DNA of 64,000 nucleotides from Campylobacter blaseri (GTDB taxonomy: Bacteria; Campylobacterota; Campylobacteria; Campylobacterales; Campylobacteraceae), in contig NZ_CP053841.1 of the NCBI RefSeq assembly GCF_013201895.1, positions 124,001 through 188,000 of the forward strand. Direction: 5' to 3'. Of the stretch, positions 49,004 through 58,192 are shown piece by piece (the stretch's first letter is position 1; each line of letters starts with the position of its first letter). The notes below the pieces were generated by a model. The model did no database searches, was not told the origin of the DNA, and worked only from the letters and a program-made list of their open reading frames with translations. The position numbers were made by a program, and so were the translations under genes.

Positions 49004-50344
49004 ATGTGTGCAATCGTAGGAGTTATTAATTCAAATGAAGCATCAAAAACAGCCTATTATGGACTATTTTCTATGCAACATCGTGGTCAAGAATCAAGTG
49101 GCATAAGCGTAAGTTATAACCACCACATAACAACTCATAAAGCTCAAGGGTTAGTTACTGATGTTTTTAGTAGAGAAAAAATCGCTAGTTTAAAAGGAAA
49201 TATAGCTATTGGGCATAATAGATATTCAACTGCAGGAAATAGTTCAAAAAATGACGCTCAACCAGTTTTTGCCAATTATGATTTGGGTGAAATTTCTATA
49301 GTTCATAATGGAAATTTAATAAATAAAAACAGTGTTAGACAAGAACTTATAAAAGAGGGAGCAATATTTCAGTCAAATATGGATACTGAAAATATACTTC
49401 ATTTAATAGCAAGAAGTAAAAAAGAGACCCTAAAAGAGCGTATAGTGGACGCACTTAACGATATAGTCGGTGCTTATTGTCTGCTTATAATGGGACGATC
49501 AAAGATATTTGCTATAAGAGATAAATATGGCATAAGACCACTTAGCATTGGGAGATTAAAAGATGCTGGATATATAATTGCTAGTGAAACTTGTGCATTT
49601 GATTTAGTTGGAGCTGAGTTTATAAGAGATGTAAAGCCAGGCGAAATGATTATTTTTGAAGAGGGAAAAACTGAGTATACAAGCATTCAGCTTTTTGAAG
49701 ATATTGATCCTAGAATTTGTGCTTTTGAATATGTCTATTTTGCTAGACCAGATAGCACAGTTGAAGGAAAAAATGTTTATAATGTTAGAAAAGAGTTAGG
49801 TAGAGTTTTGGCTAAAAAAAGCAAATTTGAAGCAGATTTGGTTATACCTGTTCCAGATAGTGGGGTTCCAGCAGCTTTAGGATATTCACAAGAAAGTGGC
49901 ATTCCTTTTGAGATGGCAATAGTAAGAAATCACTATGTAGGAAGAACTTTTATAGAACCAACTCAAGAGATGAGAAATTTAAAAGTGAAATTAAAACTAA
50001 ATCCTATGGAAGAGCTTTTGAAAGATAAAAGAATTGTTGTTATTGATGATAGCATTGTTAGGGGTACAACTTCTAAAAAGATAATTGAGCTTTTAAAACA
50101 TGCGGGCGCAAAAGAAATACATATTAAAATCGCAGCTCCTGAGATAAAATTTCCAGATTTATACGGCATTGATACACCAACAACTAAAGAGCTAATTAGT
50201 GCAAATATGAGTAAAGATGAGGTTTGTAAATACATAGGTGCAGACAGTTTAGAGTTTTTGGAAATTGATGAACTTGTAAATGCTATGGGAAGTGAACGAA
50301 AATACTCACTTGTAAGCTTTGATGGAAATTATTTTGTGAAATAA
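49004..50344 (+). CDS. purF: amidophosphoribosyltransferase
   Basis: A 446-residue enzyme for the first committed step of purine synthesis. The N-terminal glutaminase nucleophile is C2 (MCAIVGVI), with GHNRYSTAG and FQSNMDTE; the PRPP loop is VVIDDSIVRGTTSKK near residue 345. An iron-sulfur type PurF would have extra cysteines; I see C12-like ones only scattered, so this is not judged. It is followed by a long non-coding gap. Confidence 0.96.
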   Translation: MCAIVGVINSNEASKTAYYGLFSMQHRGQESSGISVSYNHHITTHKAQGLVTDVFSREKIASLKGNIAIGHNRYSTAGNSSKNDAQPVFANYDLGEISIVHNGNLINKNSVRQELIKEGAIFQSNMDTENILHLIARSKKETLKERIVDALNDIVGAYCLLIMGRSKIFAIRDKYGIRPLSIGRLKDAGYIIASETCAFDLVGAEFIRDVKPGEMIIFEEGKTEYTSIQLFEDIDPRICAFEYVYFARPDSTVEGKNVYNVRKELGRVLAKKSKFEADLVIPVPDSGVPAALGYSQESGIPFEMAIVRNHYVGRTFIEPTQEMRNLKVKLKLNPMEELLKDKRIVVIDDSIVRGTTSKKIIELLKHAGAKEIHIKIAAPEIKFPDLYGIDTPTTKELISANMSKDEVCKYIGADSLEFLEIDELVNAMGSERKYSLVSFDGNYFVK

Positions 50345-50731
50345 CTATTAGTAAACAATGAGATATTTAAGCCGCACTTTACAACATTTTTATTTTTAAC
50401 TTAAGTTGAAAGTGAATTAAACACAATTTTTATAGCTAATTAGGGATGTAAATTACTAAATCTTAGTAAGTTAATTAAAATATTATTTTATTTAAAAATA
50501 CTTTATAAATACATATAAATCATAATAGTAAAAGATAGTAATACTTATAAAATAAATGGATTATTCTCAAATTTTAAAGTATATTTATGCGGTAATATTT
50601 TATATTTAAAATAGACTATATTAAATTCTGTTTTATTCTTAATTTATTTAATTAATATTTTTTGATATACTTACTAAAAGGAGCATAATGATATTATTCT
50701 ATCTTTATATATAATCAAAAGGTTTAATTCA
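50345..50731 (+). promoter_or_regulatory. 387-bp AT-rich leader region of the lactate operon
   Basis: This is the longest gap in the window. No terminator with a clean stem follows purF. A -10-like TATACT is at 50666-50671. A strong Shine-Dalgarno (AAAAGGAG, 50677-50684) then precedes an eight-codon mini-ORF at 50688-50714. The true lctP start at 50732 is a TTG with AAAAGG nine bases upstream. No larger ORF or RNA gene was recognised. Confidence 0.5.
50688..50714 (+). CDS. eight-residue mini-ORF (possible leader peptide) before lctP
   Basis: ATG ATA TTA TTC TAT CTT TAT ATA TAA encodes MILFYLYI. Its ribosome site is much stronger than that of lctP, and it ends 17 bases before the lctP TTG, in another frame. 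It may couple or limit lctP translation, or it may have no function. Confidence 0.35.
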   Translation: MILFYLYI

Positions 50732-52369
50732 TTGGAACTATACAGACAAATTTATAATCCATTTTCAAACATATGGCTAAGTGCATTTGTTGCAGCTTTG
50801 CCTATATTTTTATTTTTCACATCATTAGTTGTATTAAAGTTAAAAGGCTATGTAGCAGCCTTTATCACAGTAATTTTAAGTTTAATAATAGCAATTATAG
50901 TTTATAAAATGCCAATAGGTATGTCTATAATGAGCTTTTTTCAAGGATTTTTTACAGGACTTTGGCCAATAGCTTGGATTATTTTAACAGCTATTTTTCT
51001 CTATAAGTTAAGCGTAAAATCAGGATATTTTGAAATACTTAAAGCCTCAATTACTACAATAACTCCAGATCATAGAATACAAGTTATTATAATTGCGCTT
51101 TGTTTTGGAACTTTTTTAGAGGGAGCTATAGGGTTTGGTGCGCCTGTTGCAATAACTGCGGCTTTACTTGTTGGACTTGGACTAAATCCACTATACGCAG
51201 CAGGGTTTTCTATGATAGCAAACACAGCTCCTGCGGCATTTGGGGCAGTTGGGATACCTATTGTAGCAATGGCACAAACAACAGGCATTGATGCAAATGT
51301 ATTATCAATGATGGTTGGAAGGATGCTACCTATAATATCTTTAAGTGTGCCATTTTTTATAGTATTTTTGATGGATGGTTTTAAAGGTATTAAGCAAACA
51401 TTTTTACCACTTTGTGTTATTGCTTTTAGTTATACTATAACTCAGTATTTAACAGCTAGTATTTTAGGACCCCAGCTTGTTGCTATAACATCTTCTGTAT
51501 TTTCAATAATAATAACTGTTTTATTTTTAAAATTTTATAAAATAAAATATGTTTATAGGCTAGATGGTAAAGAGAAATTTGGAAATGAGAGTAAAATAGG
51601 AATTAGAGATATTTTAAAAGCATGGTCACCATTTATATATTTAATTATTTTTATAGTGGTATGGACAACGCCTCTAATAAAAACATATGCATCTTTTGCT
51701 GATATTAAATTTTATTTACCATATTTAAAAGATAGTATTATTCAAACAACTCCACTTAGTTTAAGTGACGAACCATTAGACACAATGTATACATTTCAAG
51801 CGATAAAAGCAATTGGTCTTGCCATACTAATTGCGGCAATATGCACTATATTTACTTTAAAAATAAAAACAACAATCGCCATTGAAGCAGCAAAAGAGAC
51901 ATTTAAAGAGATGATTATGCCAATTATTACAATAGGTCTTGTTGTGGCATATGCTTTTATAGCTAAAAATAGTGCACAAGCTGCAACCATGGGATTAGCT
52001 TTGGCAAATACAGGAAGTGAGGCATTTGCATTTTTCTCACCTATGATAGGCTGGGTTGGAGTATTTTTAACAGGTTCAGTTACAAGTTCAAATTTACTTT
52101 TTGGAACACTTCAGCAAGTTACAGCTTCTCAACTTAACATACCTGAAACTATATTTTTAGCAGCAAACACAGTTGGCGGAATGGCTGGAAAAATGATAAG
52201 TCCACAAAGTATAGCAGTTGCTTGTGCTGCAGTTGGTTTAGTTGGCAGAGAGAGTGAACTATTAAAGTTTACTATCAAATATTCACTGATTTATATTGTA
52301 GTTGGTGGCATCATAACTTGGGTTATAATAAACTTATTTCCGATGCTAATACCTATAATTATAAGTTAA
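50732..52369 (+). CDS. lctP: L-lactate permease
   Basis: A 545-residue LldP/LctP-family permease with about 12-14 membrane helices. Diagnostic segments include GFGAPVAITAALLVGLGL, ANTAPAAFGAVGIPI, VTSSNLLFGTLQ and GGMAGKMISPQSIAVACAAVG. It imports lactate, probably with protons. The TTG start with AAAAGG at -9 is preceded by a mini-ORF. The LutABC genes follow at 22 bases, so uptake and oxidation are one operon. Confidence 0.95.
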   Translation: MELYRQIYNPFSNIWLSAFVAALPIFLFFTSLVVLKLKGYVAAFITVILSLIIAIIVYKMPIGMSIMSFFQGFFTGLWPIAWIILTAIFLYKLSVKSGYFEILKASITTITPDHRIQVIIIALCFGTFLEGAIGFGAPVAITAALLVGLGLNPLYAAGFSMIANTAPAAFGAVGIPIVAMAQTTGIDANVLSMMVGRMLPIISLSVPFFIVFLMDGFKGIKQTFLPLCVIAFSYTITQYLTASILGPQLVAITSSVFSIIITVLFLKFYKIKYVYRLDGKEKFGNESKIGIRDILKAWSPFIYLIIFIVVWTTPLIKTYASFADIKFYLPYLKDSIIQTTPLSLSDEPLDTMYTFQAIKAIGLAILIAAICTIFTLKIKTTIAIEAAKETFKEMIMPIITIGLVVAYAFIAKNSAQAATMGLALANTGSEAFAFFSPMIGWVGVFLTGSVTSSNLLFGTLQQVTASQLNIPETIFLAANTVGGMAGKMISPQSIAVACAAVGLVGRESELLKFTIKYSLIYIVVGGIITWVIINLFPMLIPIIIS

Positions 52370-52390
52370 TATTTTAATCTAAGGAAAAAT

Positions 52391-53128
52391 ATGAAAAAAG
52401 TTTATTTATTTTCGACTTGTTTGGGAACAGCCCTTATGGGAAAAATGGTAAAAAATACAATTTTACTTTTGCAAAAAGAAGGCATAGAGGTAATTTTTAA
52501 AAAAGATCAAACTTGCTGTGGACAACCGGGGTTTAATACAGGTTATTTTAAGGATACAAAAAAAATAGCTTTATATAATGCAAAATTATTTAATGAAGAT
52601 TATCCTGTTTTAGTTCCAAGTGGTTCTTGTAGCGGTATGATGATGCATGATTATTTAGAGTTATTTAAAGATGACAAAGATTATGAGGCAATAAAAAACT
52701 TTAGTTCTCGTGTTTATGATTTAAGTGTCTATTTGGATAAGGTTTTAGATATTAAACTAGAAGATAAGGGTGAACCTATAAAAGTTACTTGGCATAGTAA
52801 TTGCCATGCTTTAAGAATTGCTAAAAGCATAGAAAGTTCAAAAGCACTAATAAAAAAACTTAAAAATGTTGAGTTGATTGAATTAGAACATGAAGAAGAG
52901 TGTTGTGGCTTTGGTGGTACTTTTGCAGTAAAAGAGCCAGAAATTTCAAATGCTATGGCAATGGAGAAGATAAAGGATATAAAAAATACAGGCTGTAAAT
53001 ATCTTATAAGTAGTGATGGTGGTTGCTTGATGAATATAGCAGGCACAATAAGCCGCAACAAAGAGGATATAAAGACAATTCATCTTTATGACTTCTTGTT
53101 AAAAAGAATAAATGGAGAAGTGCTATGA
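52391..53128 (+). CDS. lutA: lactate oxidation protein LutA (cysteine-rich Fe-S subunit)
   Basis: A 245-residue protein of the LutA/LldE family with two CCG motifs: TCCGQPGFNTG (about 41-51) and CCGFGGTFAVKEPEIS (about 175-190). These bind an iron-sulfur cluster as in the heterodisulfide-reductase group. It is part of a three-protein NAD-independent L-lactate dehydrogenase that feeds the membrane quinone pool. Overlaps lutB by 4 bases. Confidence 0.93.
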   Translation: MKKVYLFSTCLGTALMGKMVKNTILLLQKEGIEVIFKKDQTCCGQPGFNTGYFKDTKKIALYNAKLFNEDYPVLVPSGSCSGMMMHDYLELFKDDKDYEAIKNFSSRVYDLSVYLDKVLDIKLEDKGEPIKVTWHSNCHALRIAKSIESSKALIKKLKNVELIELEHEEECCGFGGTFAVKEPEISNAMAMEKIKDIKNTGCKYLISSDGGCLMNIAGTISRNKEDIKTIHLYDFLLKRINGEVL

Positions 53129-54555
53129 AAGTAGATCATTCAAGGGTAGTAACAGAAAAAATTAATGATAAGCAACTAAGAGAAAATTTGAGTTCTGCTA
53201 TGCATACCTTGCAAACAAATAGGAAAAATTTAATTCAAAAGCGTTTTACAAATTGGGAAGAGTTAAGAGACTCAGGTAAGGCATCAAAAAATAATACTCT
53301 TACTAATTTAAAAGAAAGACTTTTAGAATTTGAAGAAAATGCAACAAAAAACGGTTTTATAATCCACTGGGCAAAAGATGGAAATGAAGCCTGTGAGATT
53401 ATCTATAAATTAATGCTAGAAAAAAATATCTCTAAAATTCTAAAAGGGAAATCAATGGCAAGTGAAGAAATTCACCTGAATCACTTCTTAAAAGAAAAAG
53501 GCATTGATGCTATTGAAACCGATCTTGGAGAGTTGATTATTCAGCTAATTGATGAACCACCTGTTCATATCGTTGTTCCAGCCATTCATAAAAACCGTTA
53601 TGAAATAGGCGAGATATTTAAAGAGCATCTAAATGCACCATTAGAAAGTGAACCAGAAAAACTAAATGCAATAGCAAGAGAGTATATGAGAGAAGAGTTT
53701 AAAACTCTAAAAATGGGACTTGGCGGAGTAAATTTTGCTATAAGTAAAGAGGGTGCAATTTGGATGCTTGAAAATGAAGGCAATGGTAGAATGTGCACAA
53801 CTATACCCGATATCACTGTAAATATTTGTGGCATAGAAAAGATAGTAGAGAGATTTGAAGATGCTGCTATGCTAAATACACTTCTTATACCTTCAGCAAC
53901 AGGGCAATTTATAACAAATTATAATAACATCATAACAGGACCTAGACAAGAAGGTGAGTTAGATGGACCAATAGAGTGCCATATAATTATGCTTGATAAT
54001 AATAGAAGCAGAATGCTTACAAATAAAGAGTATTATGAAGCTTTAAGATGTATTAGATGTGGTGCGTGTATGAATTTCTGCCCCGTTTATGATAAAGTTG
54101 GAGGACATAGTTATAAAGCTGTATATCCAGGACCTATTGGAGAGGTTATTACGCCTCAACTATTTGGGATGGATACAAATAGTGGAATTTTAACTCTTTG
54201 TTCACTTTGCGGAAGATGTAGTGAGGTTTGTCCTGTGAAAATTCCACTTGCTGATTTAATTAGAAAACTAAGAAGAGATAAGGTTGGAGAAGGTAAAAAT
54301 CCTCCAATTGGAACAGATAAGCTAAAAAAGAATAAAATAGAAGCTATGGTATTTAAGGGTTATTCTAAAGTTCAAATGAATGGTTTTGCATTTAGAACTG
54401 CTATGAAAAGTGCTATTATGTTTAATGGCATTGTTCATAAATTTGGAGATAGGATACCAGTTATCAAAAACTGGGTTGCTTATAAGGATCTTGGGGAATT
54501 TGAATTTGATCTTCATAAAGAGATGAAAGAAATGCAAGGAGTTATTTATGAATAG
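53125..54555 (+). CDS. lutB: lactate oxidation iron-sulfur protein LutB
   Basis: A 476-residue LutB/LldF/YkgF-type protein. The C-terminal part has two four-cysteine sites, CIRCGACMNFCPVY and CSLCGRCSEVCPV, which bind two [4Fe-4S] clusters. The N-terminal half is an alpha/beta domain shared with LutC (LUD domain). It transfers electrons from lactate with LutA and LutC. Overlaps lutA by 4 bases and lutC by 8. Confidence 0.94.
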   Translation: MKVDHSRVVTEKINDKQLRENLSSAMHTLQTNRKNLIQKRFTNWEELRDSGKASKNNTLTNLKERLLEFEENATKNGFIIHWAKDGNEACEIIYKLMLEKNISKILKGKSMASEEIHLNHFLKEKGIDAIETDLGELIIQLIDEPPVHIVVPAIHKNRYEIGEIFKEHLNAPLESEPEKLNAIAREYMREEFKTLKMGLGGVNFAISKEGAIWMLENEGNGRMCTTIPDITVNICGIEKIVERFEDAAMLNTLLIPSATGQFITNYNNIITGPRQEGELDGPIECHIIMLDNNRSRMLTNKEYYEALRCIRCGACMNFCPVYDKVGGHSYKAVYPGPIGEVITPQLFGMDTNSGILTLCSLCGRCSEVCPVKIPLADLIRKLRRDKVGEGKNPPIGTDKLKKNKIEAMVFKGYSKVQMNGFAFRTAMKSAIMFNGIVHKFGDRIPVIKNWVAYKDLGEFEFDLHKEMKEMQGVIYE

Positions 54556-55168
54556 TAGAGAGTTTATATTAGATGCGGTTGAAACTAGTGCTGTTAATAA
54601 ACCACATATCGGAGAAGATCCAGTTGTATTTATAAATAATGAAAGTGAAGATTTAGTTGAAGAGTATATTTTAAGAGCAAAGGAAAATAAAGCATTTGTT
54701 ATAAAAAGCTCAAATTTAAAAAAAGATATAAAAAATATAATTGAAAAAGAGAATGTATCTCGTTTAATTCGTCCAAAAAATATTCCTGTTGATATAAAAT
54801 CTCTAAAAGTTAATGAAGATTTTGTATTTGATATGCCTGTTGAGGAATTTAAAGAAAGACTTTTTGATTATGATGTTTCAATTATAGAAGCTAGAAAAGG
54901 CGTTAGTTCTCATGGTGTATTTTGTGTTACATCTAGCAAAGAACAGCCAAGACTTTTAAGTCTAACTCCAAAAGTTTGTATAGTTTTATTAAAAAAAGAG
55001 AATATAGTAAAAAGTATTTCAATTGCACTAAATGAGATAAAAAAAGAAGATCAAAGACTTCCAACAAATATAGTTTTTGTATGTGGTCCTTCAAGAACAT
55101 CTGATATAGAACTTACCCCTGTTCTTGGTGTTCATGGCTCACAAGTTGTATATGTCTTAGTATATTGA
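54548..55168 (+). CDS. lutC: lactate oxidation protein LutC
   Basis: A 206-residue LUD-domain protein, the third part of the lactate-utilisation complex. The C-terminal signature CGPSRTSDIELTPVLGVHG is clear. The ATG lies within the end of lutB. The operon ends with a hairpin 10 bases after the stop. Confidence 0.92.
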   Translation: MNSREFILDAVETSAVNKPHIGEDPVVFINNESEDLVEEYILRAKENKAFVIKSSNLKKDIKNIIEKENVSRLIRPKNIPVDIKSLKVNEDFVFDMPVEEFKERLFDYDVSIIEARKGVSSHGVFCVTSSKEQPRLLSLTPKVCIVLLKKENIVKSISIALNEIKKEDQRLPTNIVFVCGPSRTSDIELTPVLGVHGSQVVYVLVY

Positions 55169-55177
55169 TTGTATATT

Positions 55178-55207
55178 AGTATTAGCATAAATTTTTGTGC
55201 TAATACT
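55178..55207. terminator. hairpin between lutC and hisIE (convergent)
   Basis: A perfect 10-bp stem AGTATTAGCA/TGCTAATACT with a ten-base loop, followed on the + strand by an AT-rich run (TATATATTTTTT after 16 bases). It lies between convergent genes and may serve both. Confidence 0.65.
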
Positions 55208-55247
55208 CGTTTAGAAATTATATATTTTTTAAAACTACAATTTAAGT

Positions 55248-56000
55248 TCAGATTTTACGAGATTTTTTCTCTTCTATACCGCTTATGCCGTTTCTTCTTG
55301 CAAGTTCATCATAAATTCTGCTTGGGTGGATATTATGCATTGCAAGTGCTATTAAGAGATGAAAGACTAAATCACTAGCCTCATAAACAACATCATACTC
55401 TGGATTATCTTTTATATGCTCTCCAAATTGCTCTTTTTTAAACTCATCATAGGTATTAAATTTAGTTAAATCTTTGCAGGCTAAAGTAAGCTCATTAGAC
55501 TCCTCCACAACCTTTTTTAAAATTGCATTTTCCCCACGATTAAAAACTTTTGCAACATAAGAAGTTTCTGGGTTTGCATTTAGTTTTCTATCAAGTATTA
55601 TGTGATATAACTCATCTAAAACATCATAATTTAATGGTTTTTTAATATTTAGTGTTTTTGTAAATTCACCATTTAGTTTTATCTCATTAAAAAAGCAACT
55701 TTTAGAGCCTGTATGGCAAGCAACACCAATTTGCTTAACAGATAAAAGTAAAGTGTCGTTATCACAGTCTAAAAAAATCTTTTTGACCTCTTGAGTATTT
55801 TCGCTCTCTTCGCCTTTTTTCCAAATTCTTTTTTTTGTTCTTGAAAAGTAATGAGCAAAACCTGATGTCAATGTTAAATTAAATGCTTCTTTGTTCATAT
55901 ACGCAAGCATTAAAACATCTTTTGAGGTTTCATCTTGCACTATAACAGGAAGTAGTCCATTAACTTTTTGCCAATCAATTTTTATCTCATTACTTAACAA
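55248..56000 (-). CDS. hisI: bifunctional phosphoribosyl-AMP cyclohydrolase / phosphoribosyl-ATP pyrophosphatase
   Basis: A 250-residue HisIE fusion that does steps 2 and 3 of histidine synthesis. The HisI part (about 1-120) has LAYMNKEAF, FSRTKKRIWKKGE, FLDCDNDTLLL and GVACHTGSKSCFF. The HisE part (about 130-225) has GENAILKKVVEESNEL and VYEASDLVFHLLIAL. Other his genes are not in this window. It is downstream of ilvE and the SPFH gene, 11 bases from the latter. Confidence 0.95.
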   Translation of the reverse strand: MLSNEIKIDWQKVNGLLPVIVQDETSKDVLMLAYMNKEAFNLTLTSGFAHYFSRTKKRIWKKGEESENTQEVKKIFLDCDNDTLLLSVKQIGVACHTGSKSCFFNEIKLNGEFTKTLNIKKPLNYDVLDELYHIILDRKLNANPETSYVAKVFNRGENAILKKVVEESNELTLACKDLTKFNTYDEFKKEQFGEHIKDNPEYDVVYEASDLVFHLLIALAMHNIHPSRIYDELARRNGISGIEEKKSRKI

Positions 56001-56011
56001 ATTTTAACCTT

Positions 56012-57091
56012 TTATCTATCCATTGCGCTTTGTCTAGCTTTGTCTTTTGTATCAACCCAGATATTTGGAACAGCTCCACCAGGAGTTAAGAAAATTTTAG
56101 CATCTTTGTTATCTTTTAAAGCTTCGTTAAATTTAGCTTGAGTTTCTATTTGTTTTAGACTTAAAATATTACTATCTAGGCTTTTTGCTATCTCTGTATT
56201 TGCATAAGCTGCTGCTTCAGCTTCAATTCTAACAGCATTTGCACGACCTTTAGCTTCAATTAAAACTGCATTTGCATTACCCTCTGCAAGAGCTGCTTTT
56301 TTAAGTGCTTCTTGGTTAGCTCTTTCAACTTCATATTTTGTTCTCTCAGCTTCTTGTTTTGCTACTTGAACTCTTTCAATTTGCTCTTTAATTTTTTCAG
56401 GAAGTATTATTTCTCTTAGTTGAACGTTTAGTAGATTAACCGGAGTATTTGGAAGAGAATCTATCTTGGCTCTTATCTCATTATCTATAGATAGTGCAAT
56501 TTGTTCTCTATTTACAGGAAGCTCTTCAGCTGTATATTTACCTATAACACTTCTTACTATATCTCTAACATGTGGATCTATGATTTTATTTTCCCAACTA
56601 AAGCCCCATTGTGCTATGGTGTTTGGTGCAGTTGCTTCATTTAGTTTATACTGAACTGTAATATCTATGCTTACAGGTAAGTTTCTAGCATCTAAAACAG
56701 AGATTGAGTTTTTTCTAATAATTCCAGAGCCTATGGGATTTCTTGCCTCTCCTGCGTCTTCACCTGAGGTGTAGTTTATAAGTCTTACTCTTGTATCCAT
56801 CACAAATATATCTTGAATTCCAGGTATAAAAAAGTGAAGTCCTGGCTGAAGTGGGTTTACCTCATACTTTCCTAAGCTTGCTTTGATTCCAACTTCACCT
56901 GATTTAATAGCCACAAAAGGTTTTGTTAAAAATATAAATGCTATTATGAATAGACCTATATATAATAGAGGTGAAAATTTACCCATACCTTTAAAATCAG
57001 GCATTTTAAAGTCAATATTTGGTCTATTGTTGTTTTCATTGCCGTTATTGTTTTTTTTCCTGTTAAAATAATCATTTAAATCTGCTGGCAT
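56012..57091 (-). CDS. SPFH/band-7 (HflK/prohibitin-like) membrane protein
   Basis: A 359-residue protein with a short N-terminal cytoplasmic part rich in asparagine, a membrane helix at about 41-57, then an SPFH domain (about 60-245; VAIKSGEVGIKASLGKY) and a long alanine/glutamate-rich coiled coil (QEAERTKYEVERANQEALKK). HflK-like proteins make ring complexes that regulate FtsH; no HflC gene is adjacent, so it acts alone or with a distant partner. It lies 9 bases after ilvE. Confidence 0.88.
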   Translation of the reverse strand: MPADLNDYFNRKKNNNGNENNNRPNIDFKMPDFKGMGKFSPLLYIGLFIIAFIFLTKPFVAIKSGEVGIKASLGKYEVNPLQPGLHFFIPGIQDIFVMDTRVRLINYTSGEDAGEARNPIGSGIIRKNSISVLDARNLPVSIDITVQYKLNEATAPNTIAQWGFSWENKIIDPHVRDIVRSVIGKYTAEELPVNREQIALSIDNEIRAKIDSLPNTPVNLLNVQLREIILPEKIKEQIERVQVAKQEAERTKYEVERANQEALKKAALAEGNANAVLIEAKGRANAVRIEAEAAAYANTEIAKSLDSNILSLKQIETQAKFNEALKDNKDAKIFLTPGGAVPNIWVDTKDKARQSAMDR

Positions 57092-57100
57092 GTTTTTCCT

Positions 57101-58024
57101 TTATATGTATGTTAAATATTTTTCGTAATTAGGGTTTTTGCCTGTAACTACATCAAAATAAGCTTTTTGAAGTTCTTTTGTTATATAGCCTGCTTTTCCA
57201 TTACCTATTACTCTAGAATCTATCACCCCTATTGGAGTAACTTCTGCAGCTGTTCCTGTAAAGAACGCTTCATCTGATATGTAAATTTCATCTCTAGTTA
57301 TACGCCTTCTTTCAACAGTATATCCTAAATCTTTTGCTATATCAATTACAGTTGCTTGAGTAATGCTCTCTAAACTAGTATCGTTTGGTGGAGTTATAAT
57401 AACACCATCCCTTGCTATAAAAAAGCATTCCCCACTACCTTCTGCTACAAATCCTTCACTATCAAGTAAAAGTGCTTCATCACACCCTGAAACTTTTGCT
57501 TCATGATGTGCCATTTGAGAGTTAAAGTAGTTTGCACTTGCTTTTGCTTTGCTCATCATAGAAAAAGGAGGATTTTTTCTCCAAGAACTTATCATAACTT
57601 TTATTCCTTTTTCAAGAGCCTCTTCTCCCATATAAGCACCCCATTGCCATGCGGCTATTGCAATTCGTGTTGGTGATTCTTTGTGAGATACTCCCATAGT
57701 TCCATACCCTAAAAATATAATAGGTCTTATATATACAGTATCATTAAATTCGTTTTTTTGCATAACTTCAATTTGAGCTTTTTCTAACTCTCCTAAAGAG
57801 TATGAGACATTTATAAGACAAGCCTTTGCTGAATCAAGTAGTCTTTTTGTATGCTCTTTTAACTTAAAAATAGCAATACCTTTTTTGGTTTGATATGCTC
57901 TAACACCTTCAAAGACAGCGTTTCCATAGTGTAGTGAGTGTGTTAAGATGTGAATTTTTGCATCATTCCAAGGTATTAAACTACCATCTAGCCAGATATA
58001 TTTAGCTTCGTTGATTGTTGCCAT
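57101..58024 (-). CDS. ilvE: branched-chain amino-acid aminotransferase
   Basis: A 307-residue fold-type IV PLP enzyme that makes valine, leucine and isoleucine from their keto acids. YIWLDGSLIPWNDAKIHIL, HYGNAVFEGVRAY, the PLP lysine in KASANYFNSQMA, and GSGECFFI with TGTAAEVTPI are typical. A -10-like TATAAT on the minus strand is at 58059-58064. First gene of the ilvE-SPFH-hisIE operon. Confidence 0.95.
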   Translation of the reverse strand: MATINEAKYIWLDGSLIPWNDAKIHILTHSLHYGNAVFEGVRAYQTKKGIAIFKLKEHTKRLLDSAKACLINVSYSLGELEKAQIEVMQKNEFNDTVYIRPIIFLGYGTMGVSHKESPTRIAIAAWQWGAYMGEEALEKGIKVMISSWRKNPPFSMMSKAKASANYFNSQMAHHEAKVSGCDEALLLDSEGFVAEGSGECFFIARDGVIITPPNDTSLESITQATVIDIAKDLGYTVERRRITRDEIYISDEAFFTGTAAEVTPIGVIDSRVIGNGKAGYITKELQKAYFDVVTGKNPNYEKYLTYI

Positions 58025-58164
58025 ATTTACTCTTCTTTCTTTTTTAATTTAATAAATAATTATATCTTAAATTTTTTAATAAAACATTATAGATTGGCTA
58101 AATAGACATAGTAAAATAGGCATTATAAAAAGAAGTTTAATTGAATTTAAAGCTGGTGGGTATA

Positions 58165-58192
58165 TTTTAAGATGGAAAAATCCATCTTAAAA
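58165..58192 (-). terminator. terminator of the TRAP transporter operon
   Basis: A perfect 12-bp stem (58165-58176 against 58181-58192) with a four-A loop, touching the dctM stop codon. On the minus strand the stem is followed by ATACCC, so the T tract is the 3' arm itself (TTTT-containing), slightly atypical. Confidence 0.65.

Noticed and set aside
55169-55378. A 69-codon + strand frame after lutC.
   Set aside because: It runs through the hairpin and then antisense to hisIE, with no ribosome site.
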